From assembly GCA_910577165.1 (NCBI GenBank), contig CAJTLX010000006.1, forward strand, positions 1-64,000: a stretch of DNA of 64,000 nt. The letters are read 5' to 3'. Both the position numbers and the translations under genes were made by a program. The notes beneath the pieces are model-generated. The model did no database searches. It worked only from the letters and a program-made list of their open reading frames with translations, and was not told the DNA's origin. How positions within the stretch are numbered: the first letter of the stretch is position 1; each line of letters begins with the position of its first letter. Shown one piece after another: positions 18,343-27,353 of this stretch. The DNA is from an uncultured Lachnospiraceae bacterium. Its GTDB lineage: Bacteria; Bacillota; Clostridia; Lachnospirales; Lachnospiraceae.

Positions 18343-18639
18343 TTATTTAATAAATTTTTGTATTACCCCTAGAAGTTCCTCCACTTTCTCCTCGCCGCCC
18401 TCCTTAATATCCTGTACCACACAGGTGCGGACATGACTGTTTAAAAGTTCTCTGCTAAACGCCGTCAACGCCGCACTTGCCGCCGAAACCTGCGTCAAAA
18501 TATCCACACAGTAAGCGTCATTTTCCACCATACTTCGAATTCCCCGAATCTGTCCTTCAATTCGATTTAACCGATGTACCAGATCCGTTTCCTCCGCTGC
18601 CTCCCGGTACTTCTTTTTACAATTACAATTTTCCGCCAT
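18343..18639 (-). CDS. csoR: Copper-sensing repressor of the CsoR/RcnR family
   Basis: 98 residues, all-helical. The Cu(I) ligands of CsoR are present as Cys44 (DAYCVDIL), His69 and Cys73 (NSHVRTCV). It also has HRLNRIEGQIRGI, the conserved N-terminal signature. It has two extra N-terminal Cys (ENCNCKKK). CsoR binds DNA when copper is low and lets go when it binds Cu(I). A GC-tract palindrome at 21093-21113 upstream of copA is a likely operator. Confidence 0.9.
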   Translation of the reverse strand: MAENCNCKKKYREAAEETDLVHRLNRIEGQIRGIRSMVENDAYCVDILTQVSAASAALTAFSRELLNSHVRTCVVQDIKEGGEEKVEELLGVIQKFIK

Positions 18640-18655
18640 CGTCCCTCCTTTTTTT

Positions 18656-20950
18656 TTACAATTTTTTCCATTTTAACCGCAGCGCGTTGCTGACCACGCA
18701 CACAGAACTTAACGACATTGCAAATCCACCGAGCATTGGACTTAATAGCAGTTTGGTAAATGGATATAAAAGTCCTGCCGCAACAGGAATGCCGATGGTA
18801 TTGTAGAAAAATGCCCAAAACAAGTTCTGTCTGATATTGCGGATGGTCAGATGACTCAGATGAATAGCGCGGTGTACATCCATCAGATCGGATTTCATCA
18901 GCACAATATCCGCCGAATCAATCGCAATATCACTGCCGTTTCCAATGGCACAGCCCACCTCAGCCTGTACAAGTGCCGGGGCATCGTTAATGCCATCCCC
19001 CACCATCATAACTCTTTTTCCCTGTTTTTGCAATTCCTCAATCATTTTCGCCTTATCCTGCGGAAGGACTTCCGCGATAATCTCATCTATATGTGCCTGC
19101 GCTCCGATATACTCCGCCGTTCTTTTATTGTCCCCGGTCAGCATATAGACGCGCACACCATCTTTTTTCAGTGCATCAACCGCCCTAGCACTTGTCTCTT
19201 TTATGGTATCCGCCACGCCGATCAAGCCTACCGTATTCTTATTTTCCACCACATACATCGGTGTCCGTCCCTTTGCTGCCAGTTCCTGTGCCCTTGTATG
19301 CCAGTCTTTTGCATTCCCACTGTGTTCTTCTGCCAGCTTTGCCTTGCCAAGGTAAATTTCCTTCCCGCTCTCGGTGCGAACATAGACCCCATAACCCGTC
19401 AGACTGCGAAATTCCTCCACTTTCTCCCCGGAGAGCTTCTCCTTTTCTGCCATGGCGACAATCGCGCGAGAGAGCGGATGTTCACTTCCTGCCTCCGCGG
19501 TAGCCGCAAGATAAAGCAATGCCTTTTGCGCATCCGACAACGCGGGAGAATCCTGTGTCCTTAAATCTCCTTTCGCCTGCCAGCTTCCCTCCTCCGTACA
19601 GATCGCTACAACCTCCGGTTTTCCCTGTGTGATTGTCCCCGTCTTATCAAGCACCACCGCATTCACCTTCTGTGCCATTTCAAGTGCCTCCCCGGATTTC
19701 ACCAAAATTCCGTTCTGTGCGCCGAGCCCCGTGCCAACCATAATTGCTGTAGGTGTTGCAAGCCCCAGTGCGCACGGACACGCAATCACAAGCACCGATA
19801 CAAAAATACGGAGGGCAAACGAAAAATCCTTGCCCGCAATAAGCCAGATAATTGCCGCAATAAGCGCGATCCCCATCACCGTTGGCACAAATACTCCTGC
19901 CACCTTATCCGCAAGCTTTGAGATAGGTGCCTTCTTCCCCTGAGCATCCTCCATCAGCTGAACAATCTTTGCAAGTGTCGTATCTGACCCGGTACGGGTC
20001 ACGCGCACATGGAGCAGCCCATCATAATTTAAACTTCCCCCAATAACCTCGCTGTCCTCACTTTTTTCCACCGGCAGACTCTCCCCGGTCAGCATCGATT
20101 CATCCACGCTCCCATTTCCAAAAACCACAACCCCATCAAGCGGAACACGGCTCCCCGCGCGCAATACAATCACATCGCCCGGCACCAGCTCCTCCACCAT
20201 CACTTCCTCTTCTTTTTCATCCTTTAATCGGATCGCCGTATCCGGTGCAAGTGCTATCAGCTTTTTAATGGCCTCCGAAGTCTTTCCCTTGCTGCGCTTT
20301 TCCATATATTTTCCAAGCATCACCAAAGTCACGACCACGGCAGCCGACTCATAGTAGAGCTGATGTACATGGTGTGCATCCCGTGGAATCAGCACCGTCA
20401 TTACAAAACTATAAAGAAACGCTGCCATTGTACCGATTGCAACTAAGGAATCCATATTGGGATTCCCTTTAAATAAAGCGGGAAATCCATGGAGGTAAAA
20501 ATTCCGTCCAAAAATCAGGATTGGCACGGTAAAAATCAACTGCGCTAACGCAAATGCCATCGGGTGCTGCTCCATATCAAGAAAGGCTGGCAACGGCAGC
20601 GGAATGGGCATCATATGTCCCATGGACAAGTATAAAAGCGGCAAAGCAAAACAAATGGCAAGAATAACCCTTTTCTTCGCCGCCTTCCATTCCCCTTCCT
20701 CCATAGCCTCCTCGCGCTTTCGCTTCTCCTTATCCTCCACGTAAATTTCCGCGCCAAATCCCGCCTTCTCAATCTTTGCGATAATCTGTTCCGGCGTTAC
20801 AATTGTTTCATCATACTCAATCTGCATCTTTGCGGTGGTCAAATTTACATCGCTTCTTGCGACCCCCTTCATTTTCCTTGTCACCCGCTCCACAGCACTG
20901 CTGCACGCCGCACAGCTCATGCCGCTTATTTTATATACTTCCTGCTTCAT
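18656..20950 (-). CDS. copA: Copper-exporting P1B-type ATPase
   Basis: 764 residues. One N-terminal HMA domain (GMSCAACSSAV), a pair of leading helices, the phosphatase loop TGES, the ion-channel motif CPCALGLATP, the phosphorylation site DKTGTIT, the HP dipeptide in GSEHPL, and the hinge MVGDGINDAPAL are all present. This is a complete Cu(I) exporter of the plasma membrane. It is first in the copA-csoR-copZ operon. The CsoR gene follows 16 bases after its stop. Confidence 0.95.
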   Translation of the reverse strand: MKQEVYKISGMSCAACSSAVERVTRKMKGVARSDVNLTTAKMQIEYDETIVTPEQIIAKIEKAGFGAEIYVEDKEKRKREEAMEEGEWKAAKKRVILAICFALPLLYLSMGHMMPIPLPLPAFLDMEQHPMAFALAQLIFTVPILIFGRNFYLHGFPALFKGNPNMDSLVAIGTMAAFLYSFVMTVLIPRDAHHVHQLYYESAAVVVTLVMLGKYMEKRSKGKTSEAIKKLIALAPDTAIRLKDEKEEEVMVEELVPGDVIVLRAGSRVPLDGVVVFGNGSVDESMLTGESLPVEKSEDSEVIGGSLNYDGLLHVRVTRTGSDTTLAKIVQLMEDAQGKKAPISKLADKVAGVFVPTVMGIALIAAIIWLIAGKDFSFALRIFVSVLVIACPCALGLATPTAIMVGTGLGAQNGILVKSGEALEMAQKVNAVVLDKTGTITQGKPEVVAICTEEGSWQAKGDLRTQDSPALSDAQKALLYLAATAEAGSEHPLSRAIVAMAEKEKLSGEKVEEFRSLTGYGVYVRTESGKEIYLGKAKLAEEHSGNAKDWHTRAQELAAKGRTPMYVVENKNTVGLIGVADTIKETSARAVDALKKDGVRVYMLTGDNKRTAEYIGAQAHIDEIIAEVLPQDKAKMIEELQKQGKRVMMVGDGINDAPALVQAEVGCAIGNGSDIAIDSADIVLMKSDLMDVHRAIHLSHLTIRNIRQNLFWAFFYNTIGIPVAAGLLYPFTKLLLSPMLGGFAMSLSSVCVVSNALRLKWKKL

Positions 20951-21092
20951 CTGGCTTTCTGCTCCTTTCCTTATATCCTATATGGGGTAACAGCCGCTTG
21001 CCTGTATCAATAGCTGGATTCAATCCCCATCTAATAGCCTTTGCAAGAATGTGAAAAATGTTCTTGAATTTCACCCATCTTCACTCTCCTCC

Positions 21093-21113
21093 ATATACCC
21101 CCCATGGGTATAT
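21093..21113. promoter_or_regulatory. Probable CsoR operator upstream of copA
   Basis: ATATACCC, a CCC centre, then ATGGGTATAT: a G/C tract flanked by A+T arms, the form known for CsoR sites. A half-site-like CTATATGGGGTAA lies nearer copA at about 20982. Together they place the operon under its own sensor. Confidence 0.7.
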
Positions 21114-21207
21114 CTCTTCCCCGATTATATCCGTATTTTATCTTTTTGTCAATAGTTTTTCCTACAGAATATGCGATTATCCATTTTTAAATCATTTCAG
21201 ACTTTTA

Positions 21208-21236
21208 TTGCAGTTATTGTTTATTAATGATATAAT
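21208..21236 (+). promoter_or_regulatory. Promoter of the alpha/alpha-barrel-like gene at 21276
   Basis: TTGCAG (21208-21213), 17 bases, TATAAT (21231-21236), about 40 bases before the ATG, which has AAGGGA upstream. Confidence 0.65.
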
Positions 21237-21275
21237 ATGGTTGATATCAAAAATTAAAAAATAAGGGAATTTTGT

Positions 21276-22334
21276 ATGAAAGAAAAGATGATAAATTTCC
21301 TGCTAAATAACGCCAATCCCTCCATCAAATTGCGCGTTAAAAAAGAGATTCTAAATAATCTTACCACAGGGGAAGAAAAAGAATTTCAACAGGAAATTTT
21401 AAATGAGAAAATTATGAAATTGATCGTCAAAAAGCAGCTTCCCAATGGCTGGATTGGACTCGGTTTCCACGGCAGCAACAAAAATGCCGGACAGTATGAC
21501 AATCAGGAAGTCGCCACAAAATATATGGGCGAAAAAGGGCTTTTTGGCACCGAAATTTTAGAGCGGGCGATGAATGCCTTTGTCACTACCGAACTAACCG
21601 CTCTCTGCTATGGCACAAAAGGGCATTATTACAGTGAATTTGAAATTCCCGCCTGCGGGCAAAATACAATCCGCTGTGCCTGCATTGCAAGAGCGCATTA
21701 CGACGATACCATAGATATCGCGCCGCAGATCAATATCGCGCTTGAATCTTTCCGGCGCGTGACGGAAGTGGATTCCATCTACGATGTATCGCGCCCAACA
21801 AAAAAGGGCAGACTGTTTAACAGTGGCGAACGCTGGCCATGCCGTTACCATCTTGAAACATTAGCATTTTCTGTAAATAAATGGAAAAACAAAGAAAATA
21901 CTTCTATGCTTGCTGAATCCTTCCGCCATCTGCTGCGCAATGACCGCCCTGAAATTATCAACACCCCCGTCGCTTGCTGGGTTGGACACGCTGTAGGTCC
22001 ATTATGGTACTTAAATGAGGGGTATTCTATTTCGGGGGATGGTCAGAATCACCAGTCACAAGATGGAATTCGCAGAGTAAATTTCGAGAAGACCGAATGG
22101 CTTGTCCGCTGCGGTCTGTATCCTTATCTGCCGCAGCTTAAAGAAGAAGTGGATTACATTCTCTCCCAAGTAGGAAGCGATGGCATTTGTCGCGCGCAAA
22201 CCTACGAGGGGGAATTTCGTGGCTGGTCGCCATATTTCGGATTGCAGTTAGAAACCGACTGGAGATCAAAACTGCGCAAAAGCTGCGATTTTACTTTCCG
22301 CGCACTGCTGATCGCACATTATGCAGGACTGTAA
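21276..22334 (+). CDS. Hypothetical protein, probable alpha/alpha-barrel fold
   Basis: 352 residues, with AAGGGA seven bases before the ATG. No signal peptide or membrane segment. The repeated pairs of helices with QLPNGWIGLGFHG, AMNAFVTTELTAL and SQVGSDGICRAQ resemble the alpha/alpha toroid of prenyltransferase/squalene-cyclase-like proteins. No catalytic motif can be assigned. The protein at 43752-44750 has the same general character (GGWGAF, NPWQTAEICESL), so two distant relatives may occur in this window. I do not recognise its function. Confidence 0.6.
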   Translation: MKEKMINFLLNNANPSIKLRVKKEILNNLTTGEEKEFQQEILNEKIMKLIVKKQLPNGWIGLGFHGSNKNAGQYDNQEVATKYMGEKGLFGTEILERAMNAFVTTELTALCYGTKGHYYSEFEIPACGQNTIRCACIARAHYDDTIDIAPQINIALESFRRVTEVDSIYDVSRPTKKGRLFNSGERWPCRYHLETLAFSVNKWKNKENTSMLAESFRHLLRNDRPEIINTPVACWVGHAVGPLWYLNEGYSISGDGQNHQSQDGIRRVNFEKTEWLVRCGLYPYLPQLKEEVDYILSQVGSDGICRAQTYEGEFRGWSPYFGLQLETDWRSKLRKSCDFTFRALLIAHYAGL

Positions 22335-22367
22335 CCATATATAAAAATAATAGTATTTTTATTACTT

Positions 22368-22433
22368 CTCTCTGCAAATATTTTCAATGGAATGGTGAAA
22401 GGGATAGGTTTTTCCCTCCAGCATACCGCATCG
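22368..22433 (+). pseudogene. 66-base fragment of a TPR regulator gene
   Basis: This stretch matches 63 of 66 positions of the coding strand of the TPR regulator at 24998-25954 (its positions 25300-25365), in opposite orientation. It reads KYFQWNGERDRFFPPAYRI in frame. Matching stops abruptly at both ends. It is either the relic of a deleted paralogue or a copied piece. It lies in the 3' region of the minus-strand gene 22462-22857, so a read-through transcript of that gene would be antisense to the regulator mRNA. Confidence 0.75.
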
Positions 22434-22461
22434 ATTTACACATAAACCAGGGGGAGTCAAA

Positions 22462-22857
22462 TCAGAATTTTTCTCTCCCCCTGACCCGCCAGATAATATA
22501 ATCTGTCACCAGCAAAACCAGCACCACGGGTTCCACAAAAATGAACAGTAAACCCCCGACAAGTCCAGCAAACCACCCACTATCCGTCCAGATATTCCAA
22601 ACTGCACAAGTGGCAATCAACAATCCAATACAAATATCTATAATAGCAAATATTCTGTATACAGAAAATTTTCTCTCCCGCCTTTCAGCAAAGAAGGCAA
22701 AAATCCACACAAAAAGGAAATCCACAAACGCAATCGTAAGAGCGGAACAAAGTACCAGAAATACCAGTTCAAAATTCGAGGGATTCACAAACAAAAAAAC
22801 AAGCCAGCTAACTAAAGCCAAACAAAAGAATAAAACTGTCCATCTTGCATATTTCAT
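22462..22857 (-). CDS. Small integral membrane protein of unknown function
   Basis: 131 residues with a strong GGGGAGG before the ATG. About four hydrophobic segments (residues 6-26, 31-56, 67-88 and 92-122) and basic loops (AERRERK, RVRGREKF) suggest a four-helix membrane protein. No family motif recognised. It is a single gene between the alpha/alpha-barrel gene and a divergent small conserved gene. Confidence 0.65.
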   Translation of the reverse strand: MKYARWTVLFFCLALVSWLVFLFVNPSNFELVFLVLCSALTIAFVDFLFVWIFAFFAERRERKFSVYRIFAIIDICIGLLIATCAVWNIWTDSGWFAGLVGGLLFIFVEPVVLVLLVTDYIIWRVRGREKF

Positions 22858-22930
22858 TTTTTACCTCCCCGTTTCCTGTCCTCGCCCATAAATTAGGCGG
22901 GAGAGGATGCCACAAAATAAAATTTCTCCT

Positions 22931-22959
22931 TGTATTCTCCCGGTACTTGCTATATAATC
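22931..22959 (+). promoter_or_regulatory. Promoter of the small gene at 23014
   Basis: TTGTAT (22931-22936), 17 bases, TATAAT (22954-22959), about 50 bases before the ATG. Confidence 0.55.
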
Positions 22960-23013
22960 ATAGAGAAAACAATTTAGCAATCTATATTGGAATATAACAG
23001 GAGAAAATATCCT

Positions 23014-23229
23014 ATGTTTAAACGAAAAAGAATCACTGAACCATATGACAAAGAAAATCAGAGACCAACGATCCGCGCCAGCATCTGCAACGGAGAACAG
23101 ATAGCGGGCTTTAAGGATCTTTCCACGGGCAAATTTACAGAGATCATGGTAATTCGAAATCAAAAGGACATGAAAGAATTTCTTTTACGATACGGGATCA
23201 GCGAGTCCAATATTAAAAAAGAATGGTAG
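23014..23229 (+). CDS. Conserved small cytosolic protein of clostridia
   Basis: 71 residues from the internal ATG, which has AGGAGA upstream; the longer frame adds nine residues without ribosome site. The compact sequence (RASICNGEQIAGFKDLSTGKF, MKEFLLRYGI) matches my recollection of a small conserved protein common in Lachnospiraceae, sometimes carrying an unreliable enzyme name. I assign no function. Confidence 0.6.
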   Translation: MFKRKRITEPYDKENQRPTIRASICNGEQIAGFKDLSTGKFTEIMVIRNQKDMKEFLLRYGISESNIKKEW

Positions 23230-23263
23230 TGTTATAGGAAATATAGAAACCCGCTATGAAAAG

Positions 23264-24882
23264 TCACGCCATTTTCCTAAGTTTCCCCTCCCTTAAAACA
23301 AGCACTTCATCATATTTTTCCAACTTTTCTTTCGTGTGCTGATGGGTCACGGTAATGATCATCTTATCTTTCCTTCTTAAAATATTATCTTCCAGTTCCT
23401 GCGCAATCACCGGGTCAAGGTTCGCGGTAAACTCATCCAAAAGCAGCACTTGGCTATTGCGCAAAAGGGCACGCGCCAAGTCAATCCGCTGCTTTTCCCT
23501 GCCAGAAAAATTATTGCCGTTTTCCTGTATCATGGTTTCAAATCCCTCCGGCAGCGAGGCAACTAATTTTTTCAGCCCGGTCCGCTCGACCACATCGGAG
23601 ATCTCCTGTTCCGAATATCCCTCACAAAACAGCGTGATATTATTACGGATGGTATCATTAAACAAAAAAGTATCCTGCTTTACCATCGTGACCGCATCCG
23701 ATATATTCCTACGGCTGATGTTTTTTATATTCACATCTTTTGCAACAATTTTTCCGGTATAGTTCTGATAAACTCCCGCTAATAAATTCATCAGTGAACT
23801 CTTTCCCGCGCCGCTGCTGCTAAGCAACACATAATGCTTCCCCTTTTCAAAACAATAACTGCACCCCCTCAGCACCTTCTTTTCTCCATAGCCATAGGTG
23901 ACACTCTCCGGGGTAATATCCCCTTTTGGAAGTGCCTCACCGGACACATCCTGTATTTTTCCTCTGCCAATATTTTTTCAAACTATTCCTTCACCGGCTT
24001 TGCCGCGTGGAAATTCGCCACCACGGTCGGAATGCTTGTGATTGTGGCTACTACCTGACCAATCAGACTCCCAAACGCAATAATCATCCCGGCAGAAAAC
24101 ATTCCTTTCTGTGAAAAATAAGCCGCCGATGCCATAACTAACACCGTGGAAAGCAAGCCGACAAACTCCCACAAACACGCGCAGATTATTCTGTCATTTT
24201 CACTTTTCCTTTTTGCCGACTCCACCTCAGTATTCTTCACCCCGTGTTTCCTCACCACTGCATCCACTATATGAAATAAATGAATAATACCAAACCCGGA
24301 AAAATCATCTTTAATCTCATCCGTATACTCTCCAAGTTTCCTGCTATACTCCTTCATACTTCTCTCAAGCGGCTTGGTAGTGAATCTTGTCGTAGCAAGC
24401 ATAATAAAGCCCAACACCAACATAAGAAGGAGCATAACAGGCTGCACAATAATAGTGATTAATGACGAGGACAAAAATCCCACAAGCATCTGTCCCATAC
24501 TTAGGATGTTGCGGAAATATGTATCTTCTATAATTGTCGTATTATTACTCAACTCATTGATATACCTTGCACTGTTTTGTGTTTCAAATCCTTCCATATT
24601 TTGAAAATAGATATGTTCAAACAAGTCGTTTTTCGGACTTTTTCTTGTCTCTGCAATCATATAAGCTTTTATATAAGAATATCCGCTCTGCATCAAACAG
24701 TAGACAATGACGAAAAGCACACTGTAAAGAAAGGAGGAAAACAGTTGTTCCTGCTTCCCGGAAACACAGTCAACCAATGAACTCATCACAAGGGCAAACA
24801 AAGTTCCCCCCACGCTGCTTGCAATCATTCAAAGGATCACGAAAACCATCAATGTTTTCTTTTTTGTCATATACTGAATCAT
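23264..24882 (-). pseudogene. Disrupted ABC exporter (membrane and ATPase domains)
   Basis: Reading from an ATG at 24882 with AGGGGAG upstream gives 17 residues and then TGA (24829-24831). The same frame resumes as a six-helix exporter domain (KAYMIAETRKSPKNDLFEH, five or six hydrophobic segments) and meets TAG at 23983. A frame change near an A5 run at about 23960 then leads into an ATPase domain with Walker A SSSGAGKSS, Q-loop VKQDTFLF, signature FSGREKQ (normally FSGGEKQ) and Walker B VLLLDEF. Three lesions make a working protein unlikely. The layout and neighbouring TPR regulator suggest a former peptide or lipid exporter under peptide control. Confidence 0.8.
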
Positions 24883-24997
24883 TTTTTACTCTCCCCTTTA
24901 TTTAAGACTATAAAAAATTTCTTCACCTAGTCCGGAATTTCAATTAGTTTATCCTGCGTTATCCCCAATGCCTTGCGCCGCATACAAACCATGTCAC

Positions 24998-25954
24998 TCA
25001 AACGATATAGTGCCATCCGTATTTCTCCACAATATATTCTTTAAGATCTTTTGCTTCTTCTTTCCCATCATAAATAGAAATCACCGTATATGCCGTCATA
25101 TAGTCCCGCAGACACAGCTTCTTTTCTTCCTCGTTTTCTATCCCTTTCCCCTCCCTTGACTTCGCTCGAAGAAGAAAAATCTGGGCTCGGTTTTCGACTT
25201 TTGATGTCCCATATAATTCTTCTAATACCTCATTACAGATCCGCATACAGTCTTCAAACTTGCCATTTTCATACAAAGTTTCCGCATAGTATTGCATCGC
25301 GATGCGGTATGCTGGCGGAAAAAACCTATCCCTTTCACCATTCCATTGAAAATATTTGTAGAGAGCTTCACATTCCAATTCTCTTTCCTCTGGACTTTCA
25401 GTACAGTGTATGATTTCTGCGATACATTCCAGCTCAAGATTGCTCAGGGCTCCTTTTTTTTCAAAAATTTCCTTATAATTCGGTGCAGTGACCGCGATAG
25501 CTTTCTGAAACAGCTCTTTTTTCTTATCCTTATCGGATTCCGGTTTTGTACGCTCCAAGTAGGCCTCCTGGAGAAATAAGAACTGCCGATGGAGGTTTCC
25601 CTCCCCATATTTTTCCTGATATACTGCCAGATTTTTTTCTGCCTCCTCGCATTCTTTTTTCTTGATGTTCAGTTTGATAGCTTCCCTGAGTTTGTATAGA
25701 GCAAAAGTATCATCATCAAGAAAAAAATCATATTCTGTCTTGTTAACCCTCATCCGGTCTAAGAGTGCTTCCAGCGTCCAATAATCTGCTTTCTCTTTTC
25801 CGTCTTCAATCAGGGAAAGAGTCGCAATGGAACAAATACCATCACATATATCAAGTTGTGAATATCCCCTTGCCTCCCGACTCATACGGATACAATGCCC
25901 GATCCCATTTTCCTCAAATCCCATAAGTTCTGAACTGTTTACTTTTTGCTGCAT
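24998..25954 (-). CDS. Standalone RRNPP-like XRE/TPR transcriptional regulator
   Basis: 318 residues from the ATG at 25954, which has AGGAGGG eleven bases upstream; the frame extends 17 codons further without ribosome site. Residues about 18-75 form an XRE helix-turn-helix (MSREARGYSQLDICDGICS...TLSLIEDGK). The rest is helical TPR repeats (YYAETLYENGKFEDCMRIC) that in this family bind short peptides. It is homologous to the regulator half at 4793-5680. It lies upstream of and co-oriented with the broken ABC exporter, its probable former target. A 66-base copy of its coding region sits at 22368-22433. Confidence 0.8.
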   Translation of the reverse strand: MQQKVNSSELMGFEENGIGHCIRMSREARGYSQLDICDGICSIATLSLIEDGKEKADYWTLEALLDRMRVNKTEYDFFLDDDTFALYKLREAIKLNIKKKECEEAEKNLAVYQEKYGEGNLHRQFLFLQEAYLERTKPESDKDKKKELFQKAIAVTAPNYKEIFEKKGALSNLELECIAEIIHCTESPEERELECEALYKYFQWNGERDRFFPPAYRIAMQYYAETLYENGKFEDCMRICNEVLEELYGTSKVENRAQIFLLRAKSREGKGIENEEEKKLCLRDYMTAYTVISIYDGKEEAKDLKEYIVEKYGWHYIV

Positions 25955-26028
25955 CTTGTTTATTCCCTCCTGTTTGTTTTGCTGCTTTAATTCAATAAAG
26001 TACATATATTTTTATTATACTATATCCT

Positions 26029-26547
26029 TCAGATATGGTGCCTTCGGCGGATGCGCATGATTCGCAATGGAACACCATAATCCCATGTATTCAGTATCTT
26101 CTTATCAATTGCATATCCTGCTTTTGTAAAAATACTTAACATAGTTTTATACATATTTCCATGATCATGAGTAAGCAATCCCCTAACACTTTCAAACAGA
26201 AACATTTTTGGCTGTAATTTTTGTAAAAACAGCGCGTAGTGATAAAAAAGTGTTCCTCTGGCATCTTCCAACCCAAGTCTTTTCCCTGCATAGGAAAATG
26301 CTTGACAAGGGGCACCCCCTGAAAGTAAATCTAATTCTCCTTTCTTTAAATAAAAATATTTTTCTAAATCTAAACAAGAAATATTGGCGATATCATCATT
26401 AATCACATTCCAACCAGGTTTATTCTTTTTTAAGGTATCTGCTGCATTTTTGTCAAGTTCAATCAAACCAAGCGTTTCAAACCCTGCCTTTTCAATTCCC
26501 AATGCAAGCCCACCAGCACCAGCAAACAACTCAATTGTATAAAACAT
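26029..26547 (-). pseudogene. Truncated C5-cytosine DNA methyltransferase
   Basis: From the ATG at 26547 (GAGG seven bases upstream) the frame shows motif I (ELFAGAGGLALG), motif IV with the catalytic Cys (GGAPCQAFS), motif VI as FESVRGL (normally ENV) and motif VIII (WDYGVP). It then ends in an Arg-rich tail. Just before the stop another frame reads HPPKAPYLKDIV, which looks like sequence normally found well after motif VIII, so a deletion and frame change seem likely. The target-recognition domain and motifs IX and X are absent. No restriction enzyme gene is adjacent. Confidence 0.75.
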
Positions 26548-26948
26548 AAAATTACCTCTTCTTAGATATATCACTATATGTGCAATTATTAGTTTTTTTA
26601 TTATACCAAATCCTATGGACTTTTTCAATCTATCTCTAAATTTTTTAATATGTATCCTCGCTAAAACAACAAATTATAAAACTTTTCAATATTATCTCTT
26701 CTTGTCTTCCCCCCACACCTGATGTATAATTAAGAATGAACCGTGAAAATATTCCTCCACATCCCTGTTTTCGGTATATCTCAGGATCTATCAAATATTT
26801 ACACCAGCACGGCTTATAAGGTCATGCTTTTTTACGTCCATTTTCTGGCAGATTTGCACCGTTCAATAAAAAGCATATCCAAACCAGGTAGAGGAAAAAT
26901 TTTTCTTCTACCTACAATGCAAAATACTCACTTTCTATCATTATAAAA
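26548..26948. other. Gap with promoter-like and terminator-like signals but no recognised gene
   Basis: About 400 bases. On the plus strand TTGTCT and TATAAT with a 16-base spacer (26703-26730) are followed by a 27-codon ORF without ribosome site, and then by the palindrome at 26886-26913. A short untranslated RNA is possible, but nothing confirms it. Confidence 0.35.
26886..26913. terminator. Palindromic hairpin
   Basis: AGGTAGAGGAAAAA and TTTTTCTTCTACCT form a stem with one mismatch. It lies between the methyltransferase and recombinase remnants and could stop transcription from either side. Confidence 0.5.
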
Positions 26949-27072
26949 TTATCCTCCTGCTTCTCTATGTTTTGGTTTTTCTATCATAGAAATATAAGGA
27001 AGTCCCCTCTCCCCCGCCCGTTTATAAATTGTGGAGATATGTAGCCCACAGTGCATTTCCATCTCTTTTCCT

Positions 27073-27100
27073 GTAGTTTCCCTGCGCCTCCAACGCGGAT
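27073..27100. repeat. 28-base direct repeat, copy 1
   Basis: Identical to 27135-27162 and separated from it by 34 bases. It lies within the recombinase remnant. Confidence 0.85.
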
Positions 27101-27134
27101 TGTTCTGCGGGAGAACCCGGCTGTCCAAGTAAAA

Positions 27135-27162
27135 GTAGTTTCCCTGCGCCTCCAACGCGGAT
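27135..27162. repeat. 28-base direct repeat, copy 2
   Basis: Identical to 27073-27100. The 34 bases between contain GTTCT CCCGC AGAAC, a small palindrome. There are only two copies and no cas genes, so this is not read as CRISPR. Confidence 0.85.
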
Positions 27163-27353
27163 ACCACAGATCAAAATCCTCCGGGAGGGGCTTTTTCTCC
27201 CTCCCGAATTTCACGCCCCGTTTAAGTTTTTTTACCAATCGTCGGTATGCCGGACAGTCAAAATTTTTTCCGCTCTCCTTGTCAATAAATTCCCCGGTAT
27301 CTTATAAAAAATTTATTGATATCTTTGGCGTTTTGTAAAAAATTATTTTTAAT

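Larger units (their letters stand above)
26949..27300 (-). pseudogene. Remnant of a serine site-specific recombinase (resolvase)
   Basis: Upstream in one frame are DKESGKNFDCPAYRRLVKKLKRG, typical of the resolvase catalytic domain, joined directly to VKFGREKKPLPEDF, which begins the C-terminal HTH region. About 80 residues of the catalytic core are missing between them. The HTH part (PRWRRRETTGKEM...GLHISTIYKRAGE) continues in another frame after a 62-base insertion bounded by 28-base direct repeats. Removing 62 bases restores the frame. This is debris of a mobile element next to the methyltransferase fragment. Confidence 0.75.

Noticed and set aside
18851..19564. Long plus-strand ORF (237 codons) opposite copA
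   Set aside because: copA is complete on the other strand with all motifs. The opposite ORF has no ribosome site or recognisable domain.
26743..26946. Plus-strand 67-codon ORF after a promoter-like site
   Set aside because: The first Met has no Shine-Dalgarno and the sequence lacks protein-like features. Kept only as a note on a possible short RNA.
27073..27162. Two 28-base repeats with a 34-base spacer, like a minimal CRISPR array
   Set aside because: Only two copies, no cas genes or leader, and the repeats lie in the coding remnant of a resolvase, where removing one unit restores the frame.
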